Assembly (NCBI RefSeq): GCF_000699445.3
Contig: NC_067196.1
Coordinates: 7,683,616 to 7,747,615, forward strand
Source: Schistosoma haematobium
Taxonomy: Eukaryota; Platyhelminthes; Trematoda; Strigeidida; Schistosomatidae
Reading direction: 5' to 3'
Length of the DNA stretch: 64,000 bases
Positions 1-11,100 of the stretch are shown here, in pieces. Position numbers and translations under genes: made by a program. The notes under the pieces were generated by a model that worked only from the letters and a program-made list of their open reading frames with translations, ran no database searches and was not told where the DNA came from. Within the stretch, counting starts at the first letter, position 1. Every line of letters starts with the position of its first letter.

Positions 1-2040
1 TACACCTTAGCTGGGGTGCTACAATTTTTCGGGCATGATGCTGTATTTGTCCAGGTGTTCGTAATTAAGTGCCGCCCGACTTTTTAATAAGCTACTTCTC
101 GACACTGCAACATTGAATAAAATCAGGGCTTTACCCGGCTTTTTCATCCCCCAGTTTTAGCGTTTTGGGAGCTGTGTTATTGCTTTCTCCCTCCTCAGAG
201 CTCACCCGATGCTTCTTTCTGTTAACAAATACTAGGGTGCTGGCTCGGGTTGTGGCCCTTATTTTTGTGGTTTTGGTCGAGACTGTGTTTCACCACTTGG
301 ATACGCTTGCTGGGATGGATACCGATGCTTCCAATGAGGATCTTGTGCCCCTTCTCAGTAGTTCCGTCGATGTATTTTTCTACACTGTGGACAAATGTAC
401 CAGAACCACAAACAGAGGTGATTTAACACAGACTCGTGCACTGCCTGGACGCAGATGTACCACAGCGTCAGTCTGCCTAGCTCTGACAGAAACTACTTTA
501 ATATTCTTGGTATTTGTTCTAACGAGCTACAAACACGCAACAGACCTATCATTTTCTTGTTATTTCTCCCCACTGGTCAGCTTCACAGCCACCTTAGTAT
601 GTTTATTTCCCCCACTACTAATTTGCTTGCTAGTCATACGATGAGAAGAATACTAGGTAGGAGTGTGGCCCTGACTATTTAGCTGGCGACTTAGTAGCAG
701 TATTTAATTTTAGTGATGCATACTGTGCACATTACCCTGTGGTTCTTTATTTCGCATCATCCGGAGCTTCCTGAATGCCGGTGACCAAATTCAAGAAATG
801 AAGAGAAATATCGGATTCTAAATCAGCTACTAGTGTTCCTCATGTTATAATCAAGCCAACTCATGATCTACACCAAGATAATGTATGATGATCAAACTTG
901 CCCAATCTGTTCACAATTTTATATTGTAGATTAAACTTGGTCTGTGTAAAGTTTAGTGAATAAACTGTTATTAGTGTAGAAGTACTTCAAAACGTCAACA
1001 CCCTTCCAAAGTATTTCGCTCCACCCGGATGTCGACGAGCCAACCTAATGCCTTCTAGTACCTAATGCACGAGAGGTATATATAAATCTAGCCTATATAC
1101 TGGTTTCCTGTTGTCTACAAATAGTGTTCACTTCCCGTTTACGAAGAAGTTCATCGTTTAGAGTAACTTGTCAGTAAGATTACGTGGCGCGCTAATTACT
1201 AAAAGGCAAGTATCTTGGGAGATCATAATCACCATTACTTGGTCATCTCCAATGTTCTTATAACATTACTCGTTAAACTGATCATTTTGTAGTTCAATTT
1301 ATTGTGAAAGACAATATAACTTTAAGGTAAAAGCTTTCAAAGTTGCTCCTTTACGATTTCATTCATGATTATTAGGCTTTTGATTTTGTTATTTTCTTAT
1401 GACTCTAGTTCTGAGCTTTCTTGAACTATGAATTATTGCTATAGCATTCTTTATCCACATACTACAATCGAGTATTTGTATACTCAACACTCAGCTTTTC
1501 TCACAATGAATGCTTTTGTTCCATGTTAACCGTTACTGTGACCCATTTGATCTGGTAAGTACTTATAGAAATAAGTGTTGGAAATATGATAATAGTGCCC
1601 CGCTGGTTAAAATTTTTCCCGTGTACCTCCTTCTCATTCGGAAATAGTTAGTATCAGGTCTGCCGTCAGGCACAGATTAAAAGTCTTCCTCATCATTACT
1701 GCGTATTGGCTGCTTAAAATTGTCAACGCGTATTGGTCGGTTATTAGGACAAAAAATTATGTTTGTTGTCTGGATCCTGAGATGCAAATCTGGGTAATTA
1801 TCTGACTGAGTGATGTAGTGCACTGGAAAAGTGACATTCTTCTAGTAATTACTAGGGGATTATTAGTCTGCATTAAACGTTGTCTGAACAGACGGATAAG
1901 TAGTTCGCTGAGTTTTTCTATTTAACCTGTAGCATTAAATAAATTCACGAAGTAAAATATTCTTTTAGTCTTTGATGTTGGTGCTCACTTCATCAATTTT
2001 ACTAGGCACATCCTAAGTGAAGACTCTCGGTCACGCCTTT
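1..2040. other. Anonymous region, no gene recognised
   Basis: The first ~700 bases are richer in G and C than the rest and contain an open frame at 165-644 (plus strand). Its hydrophobic, low-information translation matches no family I know and it overlaps another frame, so I do not call it coding. Bases 700-2040 are AT-rich with stops in all frames. A TATA-like stretch lies near 1078-1085, but nothing downstream supports a gene. The region may be old retrotransposon or intergenic sequence. Confidence 0.4.
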
Positions 2041-2049
2041 AACCCAGAT

Positions 2050-2600
2050 TACTGTTTGGTACGCCGTTCTACGCATCCTTCACAGTAACCAGCCAGCTCA
2101 GACCAGACTTTTCCTTGGCACACGATAAACCACCGAATATGTCGTTGAACTCCTTCATTCCTAACTTTTGATTTGACTGCGTCAGTACCCTGAGTGCAAA
2201 GCTGTGGACACTCATTTGACTGAAAAAATGTGGAATTCTTTGACAGAGGAAATTCCAAAAACACCAGAGAATTTTTAGAAGCTTGGCACTCAGGTCAATC
2301 AGCAATCAACAAGCACATTGAAATCGATCCAATTTATCAACCAACCAGGAAAATTATGCACGAACATATGAACACAAATCAAAACAATGAGAGATGCAAC
2401 CAAAACAAAGAAGTAAACAATGACAGGTTTAAAGTCAACAAGAACCAATCAATATCGAGGTGTACAGGACAAGCTGTGAACCAAATGTGGAGAGATTCGA
2501 GCGCTTCACCTATATCTGATGATTGTGCTGATGATGTCGTTTAGAAGAACAAAGAAAGTCTCACGACCGAATCATCCAGCTCAGAGAACAAAACTCCATC
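2050..2600 (+). mobile_element. Penelope-like element remnant (GIY-YIG endonuclease C-terminus and 3' tail)
   Basis: A plus-strand frame reads GHSFD, a stop, then KNVEFFDRGNSKN and REFLEAWHSG, INKHIEIDPIYQPTRK. This resembles the end of the endonuclease domain of Penelope-like retroelements (a GH(S/T)FDW motif, a REFLEAWHS-like block and an IDxDPxY block). The tryptophan codon after GHSFD is TGA, and more stops lie upstream (2050-2210), so the copy is dead. The C-terminus runs to the stop at 2542-2544 and is followed by a non-coding tail. Family membership rests on motif recall, not on a search. Confidence 0.6.
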
Positions 2601-3334
2601 AAAATAAACAGTGCTATCAGGATCAGTATAAGCAAAATAAAGAACTCTGTATTACATGATTTGACAACCATGCGCACTAAACAATGTCGGTCATACAATA
2701 ACATAGTTTGAAATGCGAATACTTTGGTAACCGAAGACTTCAAACGTATCACATCAGCATCTGCCTTGTATTTGGAATCGTGCCTTTGAATGCTGTACTG
2801 AATCACTGCAAAAGACGTATAGAAGAAAGAGCAATACAAACCTCATAAAATTGTATATTGCTAAATGAGTGGCAAACCTAATGGTAATATTCCACTACTA
2901 CGTGGTCAGTGCATGCCAAGCTAGCAGACTGATGTATTTAGACTTGGTCTTTTATTAGATGTACGTGGTAATGTACGTGTTACTAATAATTTGTACTGTT
3001 TTCATGAAGAAACTTAGACTTTCAAACCATTCTTACCTGTGTTGAGGACCCGTTCATAATAATCCCCTATCTCTCTACATGCATATAGTTTGTGTGAGTA
3101 GTCTTGAAAGAAGTAGAATTATGCTTAACTTAGGTGTTTAGTTTCTAAAGTGCCTTCTGAAAATCATTTCAAAGCAAGTTAAGCTTATTCAGAATCAGCG
3201 GTCTAAAGTTATCAGGGTCATGACGCTAGATATCTTCCTCCAAAAATAAATAGTAGGTCCCTAGAATCGCATGTAATTCAATTGACTGATATTAGGTCAT
3301 TTCTGGAACCTAATGCAATCTTAAACGAAGCGGA

Positions 3335-3575
3335 TATGACGGCAGCTTTCTGATGGACAATTACTGAAAACAAACCTAAAGTTTGTACTCAAAAAGAAAA
3401 GTGGGATACGTAGAATGATCTCGAACGACTTATTTTGGGTTTTAACACGTTAATAGACTACTACATAATTATGCGAAAACTATGGAATCATGAGACTATG
3501 GATCCACACCCTCAACCAACCTTAAGCATTTCAAATACGGAATGTCCGCCCTGATGAACGTAGCCACTCAAAGTC
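3335..3575 (+). repeat. Dispersed repeat R1 (uninterrupted copy)
   Basis: This stretch is closely similar to 19975-20650. Shared landmarks are 'ggacaattactgaaaac', 'gggttttaacacgttaatag', 'actactac(a/g)taattatg', 'caccctcaaccaacctta' and 'acggaatgtccgccctgatg'. Here the junction is continuous (gcgaaaactatggaatcatg). In the other copy it is split by a 426-bp LTR, so this copy shows the empty site. No coding capacity was recognised. Confidence 0.75.
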
Positions 3576-5075
3576 GTGCAGGCATATTACACTCGAACCT
3601 AACTTTCCGTCCATTCCGTTATGTCTAAATTTCGCTCTAGTCCGTTATTTCAGCATGTTCGATTGATCCGCACGTAACTTAACGCACAAATAACCTTGGG
3701 AACTGAATTCCATGCTACATACCACAGGCTATTCATCATAAATTAAAAGTAATCAACCCAAACATATTGCCCAGATAATTATCATAACAGTTGCGTAACA
3801 AGCCATAAGTTTTCACGTTCTCGTAGCAAAACTACGGTACGAAAATACCATGAAAAAAACGGAAAGAAACTGCTCATATGCGAGATCGAATACTTAAGCG
3901 AACATTTTCAAATTTTTTGAGTTAATCAAATGAAATTAATGATATTCAGTACAACTATTATTAATCAACCAAAAACGTCCAGTGCATCCTGTATACACTG
4001 TATACGTGACACCTAAGATATATATTGGCGACGAACGAAATGCCAATATTCCGTTTGAACACAGAACTAACGAAGTAAATTTCACTTGATTATACCGTAC
4101 TACGTTATTGTGTATAGCACACAAAGCGTTTTCCACTGTCTCGTATGATATAACGACACAAACTCTGTGTTAAACGGTTCAATTTGAGAAAGAGAATAGG
4201 TCATAAGGTCATAAGTACAAAACACTTCAAACGACACAGCCTGTGCCATACAGTCAAGGGCTTCTCTAACACAAACTAGCGTGATAAGCAGCAGAAGGAA
4301 CAGTTGATAAACAACAGTTCTATATCTGAGGAAGTAATAAAATGTAAGTAGTCCCTAGCGAAGACCACATAATAAAACCTCAGACAAGTAAGACTAAACA
4401 ACGTAAGGTGAGGTTAATAGACACCTGAATAAAGATTAAAATACAAGACAGGGGGCAGAAACAAACAAGTACTCATCCCACTGCAAAGTAACGCTACAAA
4501 CAAACTATCTGTATCTCCCGATCAAAGTTTAGAGATCACCAGAACCTTCACTATCGAGGTTTGTTCTGTCAAAGACAAGCAACTAACGACTTAGAAGAAA
4601 TAACAGAACCTTTTAACCCTCTCACTGTAGAAACCTCAATTTCTGGTCGTATTTATTGCTCAGTTACGGTATAATCAATACTCGACAGGTGTCTCGAACT
4701 GTACATAAACGAGCGCAACTACCGCGTCTAACTGACAATGATACGCATCATATCACGACTACAGGACCATCTGTATTTCCAAAAGCGTGAAGACTAGCTC
4801 CCGAAAAGCTAAGACTGGCTTGAAACACATTAGATCATGTGATATATTGGGGAATTGTCCGGTGACCACGCATCCCGTGAACAACTCGTTTGGATATGGT
4901 GTCTAAAGAGTATATCCAACTGGAGGATAATGATGGTCCAATGCGAAAATCACATCTGACCGTTATCACATGCATCACACCCATGACCTGACTGCTACCT
5001 TCAAAGGCGAGACTGTGTTTCAAAAAAATTGTTCAACGAGAGCGCATAAGCAAACTCCCTCGTCTTCATGAACTG
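3576..5075. other. Anonymous AT-rich region
   Basis: I see no recognisable gene, RNA or named repeat. Short open frames at 3936-4136 and 4835-5023 (minus) have no family resemblance and no splice context that I can defend. Confidence 0.35.
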
Positions 5076-5079
5076 TGAG

Positions 5080-5400
5080 CCAGTATACAACAGTGTGAAT
5101 GTCTAACTTCAATCAATCTATGATCTTGCCCAACCCTTCATCTATTGTCTGATGTGGATAACTGCCTCTCACACACGACACTAACTGGACTCCACTAGTC
5201 ACCGCTTCTCACTACAACTCCAGTAGTTACATCACGAAGCTAGTTGACACCCGCGACCAAAGTTCCTGAGTTCGAGTTACACGTGCAGGATTGTGTATGC
5301 GCACCATTCAAGATTCCGTTACTGAGAATAAACTGCCACCTATTGCTTCTAGGTTTTCAACGGTGGTCTAGTTTAGATGGACCCGCGATTCCTACTGTGA
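5080..5400. mobile_element. Degraded SINE-B, inverted halves
   Basis: Bases 5080-5260 match the 5' leader of SINE-B in reverse orientation (a 'taacttcaatcaat' and 'ggactccactagtcac' signature). Bases 5262-5400 match the body and 3' part in forward orientation ('tgcttctaggttttcaacgg' then 'tggtctag'). The hammerhead segment is badly decayed. The two halves point in opposite directions, as in several other copies here. Confidence 0.55.
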
Positions 5401-5725
5401 AAATATCTCTTTAACATATCTCCCTCCATACTCATAATCAATATTATTTGAAAATTACTTTCTGAAACACGAATAATATACTCAAGTAAGTTAACTTCTG
5501 GTCATAAATAGAAATCATGTAGTACTTCGTTTGTCATCGTAACAATCAGTATAGATCATACATACATCGAATCAAATAAGATTGATCTTCACTTAAGTAA
5601 ATTTATTCGGTTGAGTGAAAAACAGTTTTAACTAACTAACTAACAAAAGAGAAAAAACAGTAAAGGAATTATTCAAGAGAAGATAGTGAAAAATAGTTTT
5701 TTCAATGAAATGAGAAAGACAGTGT

Positions 5726-6243
5726 TGTTATATCCTAGTGAAGATTAAATTACGAATAACTTCCGAAAACTATTAATGGATTAATATTTTATATATTTTG
5801 CTATTGTATAACTATTCATCAACTAGACTGTGTATATCTCTATTCCTCTTATTATAAGCTTTATTTTGACCTATAGATTGTTATTATTATACGATTTACT
5901 GTTGTTAAGTTATACTCAGTTATCTGATTACCGTCTCCCACGTTCACAGCCACATTTTGACTTCATTTTGTATAAATGTTATTACCTATTTTACGGTGGG
6001 CTACGGTCTGTTTGACTGGTATATAAACCAAGTATGTTTGAAATAAATGATTCGCACAGCCGAAGCTGTTATTCGTATTCTGAACTCGACTGTACGGGCT
6101 AGGCAAGCAAAAGATCGATAAGTACACTGGGCTGCTCAGACTGGTCGAATGTCATTGGTTTATCACAGTACAAGACTGAATAAAGCGTGTTTCGATTGGC
6201 GAATAAATAACGTGTTAACTAGTCGGACTTAAAAGTCACAACA
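5726..6243 (+). mobile_element. Solo LTR (518 bp) with 5-bp target duplication
   Basis: The element begins TGTTATATCC and ends AAGTCACAACA, i.e. TG...CA termini. It is flanked by a perfect 5-bp duplication, AGTGT, at 5721-5725 and 6244-6248. A reverse-orientation copy lies at 35649-36173. The 3' end of the same LTR precedes gag-like sequence at 10214, which makes it a Ty3/gypsy-type LTR. No internal region is present, so this is the expected product of LTR-LTR recombination. Confidence 0.85.
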
Positions 6244-6424
6244 AGTGTTTTATTCACAACTGAATGAAGAATGAAATGGTTATCGAAATGGTTGCGGAAA
6301 GTCAACAAAAGTATTTAGATGGTATTCATTTTGTCGGTTTTTAATCAACATTAATACTCACTGACAAGAGTTAAACAATTATCTTTATATGATAGTTTAC
6401 AACAACAACAACAGATCAACTATG

Positions 6425-6745
6425 AAGAAATTCAAAACAAGTTAAACATGATATTTTTTGTCGAGGACTTATATAATTCAACAATGCTCACTACAAATGG
6501 TGTCAACGCCAACCAAGAGAGGGGAAGCGTGCTTTTCTTCGGACGCCGCTGCGGGCATGGAGCCGGTTTGCCAGTTGGGGCGGTCTGGTGTGGAGAGGCG
6601 ACGTCCAGTGGAGTGTTCTGGCCGGTCAGCATTGGCTGTAGAGGGTGCTGTCGACGGAATGGAATGGTGGGACGTATGACGAATGAAATTCAAACAAGTT
6701 AAACATTATTTGTTTTTCGAGGACTTATATAAATCAAAAACAATG
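6425..6745. repeat. GC-rich tandem repeat, about 1.25 copies of a ~256-bp unit
   Basis: Bases 6425-6487 (aaattcaaaacaagttaaac ... gaggacttatata ... caatg) recur at 6681-6745 in direct orientation. Between them lies ~195 bp of clearly GC-richer DNA than the flanks. Several overlapping open frames here simply reflect the high GC content and none looks like a protein. It sits ~200 bp beyond the stop codon of the zinc-finger gene. Origin unknown. Confidence 0.6.
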
Positions 6746-6767
6746 TAAATGAAAGATAATTATGTAT

Positions 6768-6773
6768 TTTATT
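6768..6773 (-). terminator. Candidate poly(A) signal for the CCCH gene
   Basis: AATAAA on the minus strand (tttatt on plus), about 152 bases after the TAA stop of the zinc-finger gene. Position and hexamer fit a normal 3'-end signal, but cleavage was not observed. Confidence 0.5.
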
Positions 6774-6924
6774 CACAACAGCGATAACAAATCGCCAATT
6801 TGTATAAACTGGTTGGTTATAGCAAATTAACTATGGAACGAAAAACGAAACAAAACAATTCATATCCACAAACTGCACAACACACTATACAAATAGACAA
6901 TTACAAATTTAATGGCTAAACATT

Positions 6925-8108
6925 TCATCGATCTAACAGATGATCTACATCTCCTCTTAGAATGCCAAGTGCATCAGACGCTTGATTACACCAGTGTTTT
7001 GTCCATTGTGAAATCAATTCTTCTATTTCTTCATCAGTGAAATTGAAATTGAAGTCTAGACTAGCAGAAAGACTGAGAGGATCGAAGTTATTTATTCCAT
7101 AATTTGGTGTTCCATTGATTTTATGGTATGAACGATTCAGATTACGTCGAATATCAGGGTGATAACACCTATAAACAGAATTATGACCGGAAGCAAATGC
7201 CCAAGAGTTTCGGCCAAAACGCTGACTTCTGAATGGCTCTCTCAAATGCTTTGGATTCACTGTGGTACGTATATTAGACATTTCACCTCTACAAATAGGT
7301 ACACATACTGACTCTTTTCTGTAGTACTCACTGGCACTACTATTATTAAAAAGTGACATTGTATAAGCACAATTTGTGTTATTTGAATTTATGATTTCAA
7401 CGATTCTGTCCAGTTCCATTTTGCTATCCTGTGTGATCTTTGACTTTCTATCAGATGTTGTTGGTGAGACTTCTCCAAAAACTCCAGCTGTTGACATTTC
7501 TGTTTCAGTCTGCTTCTCCACAAGTGGTTTGCAAAGTGGGTGCTCTTCGTCTTCGATACAACAAAGCTGGTCCTCATTTAGTTTATTCCACTCATCTGAT
7601 TCTTCTTTGATAGTTTCTTTGCTCAACACAACGCAATTATCAAGCTCAACAGACCCCGAACAGGTAGATTCCGAGGAGCAGCCACTATTGCAAGTTTCCG
7701 ATGGCAAACTATTCTTCAAGCACAAACTGAAATCGTTTACAGTTACTGTTGATGTAGGAGTAGATGATAACGAATCAACAGTGTCACAATACGTCTCGTT
7801 TGTCTGACATGATGTAGTTGATAAAGATACACGAGCAGGTGGTAGTGCAGCTCTCTTACTGTAGCTGCTATATCCAGTTTTTAAACTCAGATTAACTCTA
7901 CGAAGGATCTGCCTATTAAGTTGTTCGATTTTTCGCATCACTTCTCGTTGTTGTAAACGCCATGGGTTGATAAATGGGTTGAGCCATTTCATCATTGCTA
8001 CTGTTGCAGCTGCTGTCTCTAGTTCTTCATCAATAGTATGTTGATCGGTTAATAAGTTTCGTAAATCGACTTTCAGTTTTGTTGCATTGAACAAACCAAG
8101 ATCATAAC
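6925..8108 (-). CDS. CCCH gene exon 5 (C-terminal half and stop)
   Basis: The acceptor is atattttag|GT. The joined reading is ...LMAG|YDLGLFNATK. The first ~90 residues look helical and ordered (DLRNLLTDQHTIDEELETAA, MMKWLNPFINPWRLQQREVM). The middle is Ser/Thr/Glu-rich, and the last ~40 residues form an acidic helix-like end (DFNFNFTDEEIEELISQWTK). The stop is at 6925-6927. An unrelated open frame on the other strand (7376-7807) is its shadow. Confidence 0.88.
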
Positions 8109-11100
8109 CTAAAATATAGAGAATTGAAACAAACCACAGCGTTGAGTTCTGCATTCATCATTTTTTTGAAGCGCAACTGATTCAAATCGAAGTTTCCCGA
8201 GTTCAACAAGATTGTTAGGTGACTAATTTTGTGGACATAAGACTTTCTTTGACTCAATCAAGTCGATATTTCACCAGATAACTCTCTAATACAGAAGGTA
8301 TCACAATCGAAACACGTTTACTTATAAACGGAGTTGTGTGTTGACACAAAGGGGATCTTATCCTTTATACGAACTAAATAATTTCGAAGGGTGTTAGTTA
8401 TATTGCATTATGTTACAATAATAATATCAACAGACTCTTAGGAGTTCTTCTGTTGTATCCGAGATAATATGACTCATTCTATTCACATCTCACACTATTA
8501 CCATACATACAAACACAGTTCTATCTATTCATATTACAAGTGTCACATTTTTCACCCCCTAACAAACACACAAATGCACAAACATGTTTCATATAAGTCA
8601 CCTTGATCTCAGTGATATGACATTGACTTAGTCAGACCTCTTTTGATTAGTAGTATTAAATCACTTCGCTTTGTTCATTTACACCGTTTAGACTTGAGTT
8701 AGTTTTATTTCCTTACTATAATACATACAAATATATTGTAAGTAATTATATACACTGGAAACTAAACAATACAGATTGCAAATAGCGGTACTCTGGTACT
8801 TTCAGAATAATACAGACAAATGGGTTAGAAAACAGAATGAATTTACATAATTATTTAGTTTTGTCCAAATTCTCATACTCCGACGAATCTTTCATAATCT
8901 TTTGACATTTGAAGTAATAAATTCTGTATGAAATTGAGTGAGCTGAGATGAGATGATAGTGACTAGCAGTGGAATCCAGGAGGCACGTTTCGTCCCATTC
9001 GGGACTCGTCAACTGAATGTGCTTGCATCCCATTGATGATGTCCACCTTGGGATTCGAACCCACCCACCACCATCGCGTTATCCATTTAGCTACTGCATT
9101 CGAAATTGAGTCATGATAACACTATAACCTAAATGATGATGAAACTTTAATGAAATTGAGTATGAGTTCCGAATTTATATATCAAATCCCATCCCATCCA
9201 ATTAAATAATAGAGAATCATGGTAACGAATGCATAAGAAATGCTCATATTTCTTCAACAGTAAAACTTCTTCAGTACAGTTTAGTCAATCAATCTATAAT
9301 CATTGGATTAAATAAGTTTCTCAACATAAAACCTAAAACAAATCCGATCAAAGAATCAAATGAAGTTTAGGCTAATTTTACAGATAAATAATATTACTTA
9401 CCTGCCATTAATCCAGCTACGTTATCCAACCAATCAAAATGTGATTCTTTTCTTTCTAATTGTTGAATTTTACTTCGTTTAGCTTTATCAGCCATATGTT
9501 GAAACAATGACCAAGGTTTTTCAAATATTAATATACATGATTTACACCAAAATATTTGTCCATGTTCTAATTCAGCTCTTATTTTCACATATTTAACATG
9601 ATCTCCTTCTTTATCCAAAAAATATTCTAGGTAATGATTTTTTAGTAGTGTGCAATCACTTTCATTTGGACGCCTTACAACAACTCGACTACAGGAACCT
9701 AGAAAATAAATATTTTCGAAATTAGAAAACCTTAACTTTCTAGAGTACAATTTGCTTGAATGGTAAAATTCAATTGTTTATTGTTTCATATACAAGTGAA
9801 TTTAGTAATTAAGTGAATAAGGAAGGCATTAGGAGTTATAAACAAAGGGCACTGAATTCTAATCTTCAAATAAACATTCACAGAAGGATTCAAGTGTATC
9901 CTGCCGACAAGTTTCAGATAAAATGATACGACAGTTCTAGATTATACTGCTAACCACTATCCGACTTTGTTTAAATAGATAAAAAATATTACTTCAAAGT
10001 AGTATATAATACTACTTTGAGGAAGAAATACAAAATATGAAATATACTGAGAATAACCAGCTTTAGCATAAGAAGTTGGACGGGCTAATAAGGACGAAAG
10101 GCTGTTCAGACCGGTCGAACTTCATTGGTTTATCACAGTACAAGAGTGAATAATGAGTATTTCGATTGGCGGATAAATTACGTGTTGACTAATCGAACTT
10201 AAAAGTCACAACATATTGGCTACAAGGATTTTGCAAAAAAATACAAAAATTGGTGACGTGGATTTTGAATAGAAATGAGCCATAAGAGTTGCCGGTGGTT
10301 TTTAAGGTTAGTATTAGTTGCGGAAAAAAAGGAACTGCAATTTCTTCAGAACAGTTGCAGTTATTATTAAAACAGCAACACCAGCAGCAGCAGTAGATGT
10401 TAGCCTTTCAACAGCAACTACTTGAAGCAGTTTTGGGAGGACTTTTCATCCAACCGGATATTATAGAAAATAAGTAATCTATTTATGATGCAGACAATGG
10501 TGCAGTAATGGCCATTTCAGAAACATGTCGTGTGGAGGGTTAAAATCCCTTTATAACTGAAGCAAAATGTAAAAATGGTTAATTGGTTGGCTCACAGAAA
10601 GACAATATCTTGCTAAATGAACATGAAGTTGTGACAATACCAGATGATCACGAAACAGAAAATCCTGTATCCAGATCCAGATCCTGAATCCAGAATTAAA
10701 TGAAGTATAATTGGCCTCGTCTAACTCTGAAAATAAACTTCAGCCAGAATTAAATTATGGTTCACGTGATATTAGTCGAAAAAGATGTAAGGACCCGTAT
10801 CCAGTAAATAACTGGAGCAGTACAATGAACTCAGTTGTACCAAATGACACTCAAAATCATTAGAAGACAGAAGCTTATAATGAACCAACGTCTCTTATCG
10901 GATTTCTCATGTCAATTTATCAGATATGGTTTCTCATAATGATCCATATAATTTTGATAAAATTTCTTATAAAAATGACAAAAGTATATGGAATGAATCA
11001 AATGATGATCAAAAATTGTAATGTAATTCTGTTAGATGATGATTTTTCTAATGACCCATTATTCACTAATGAGATTCTTAATGAAATGGAGGAAAGTTAA

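Noticed and set aside
165..644. 159-codon open frame near the left end
   Set aside because: Hydrophobic but with no motif, overlapping another frame of similar quality, no splice or promoter context; not distinguishable from chance in a locally GC-richer stretch.
6432..6702. Four overlapping open frames in both strands
   Set aside because: They coincide with the GC-rich repeat, where stops are rare in all frames; none has protein-like composition.
7376..7807. 143-codon plus-strand open frame
   Set aside because: Antisense shadow of the Ser/Thr-rich part of CCCH exon 5.
10909..11100. Small hydrophobic plus-strand gene (63 codons)
   Set aside because: Part of a frameshifted stretch; a different frame over the same bases looks more protein-like, so it is treated as pseudogene material.
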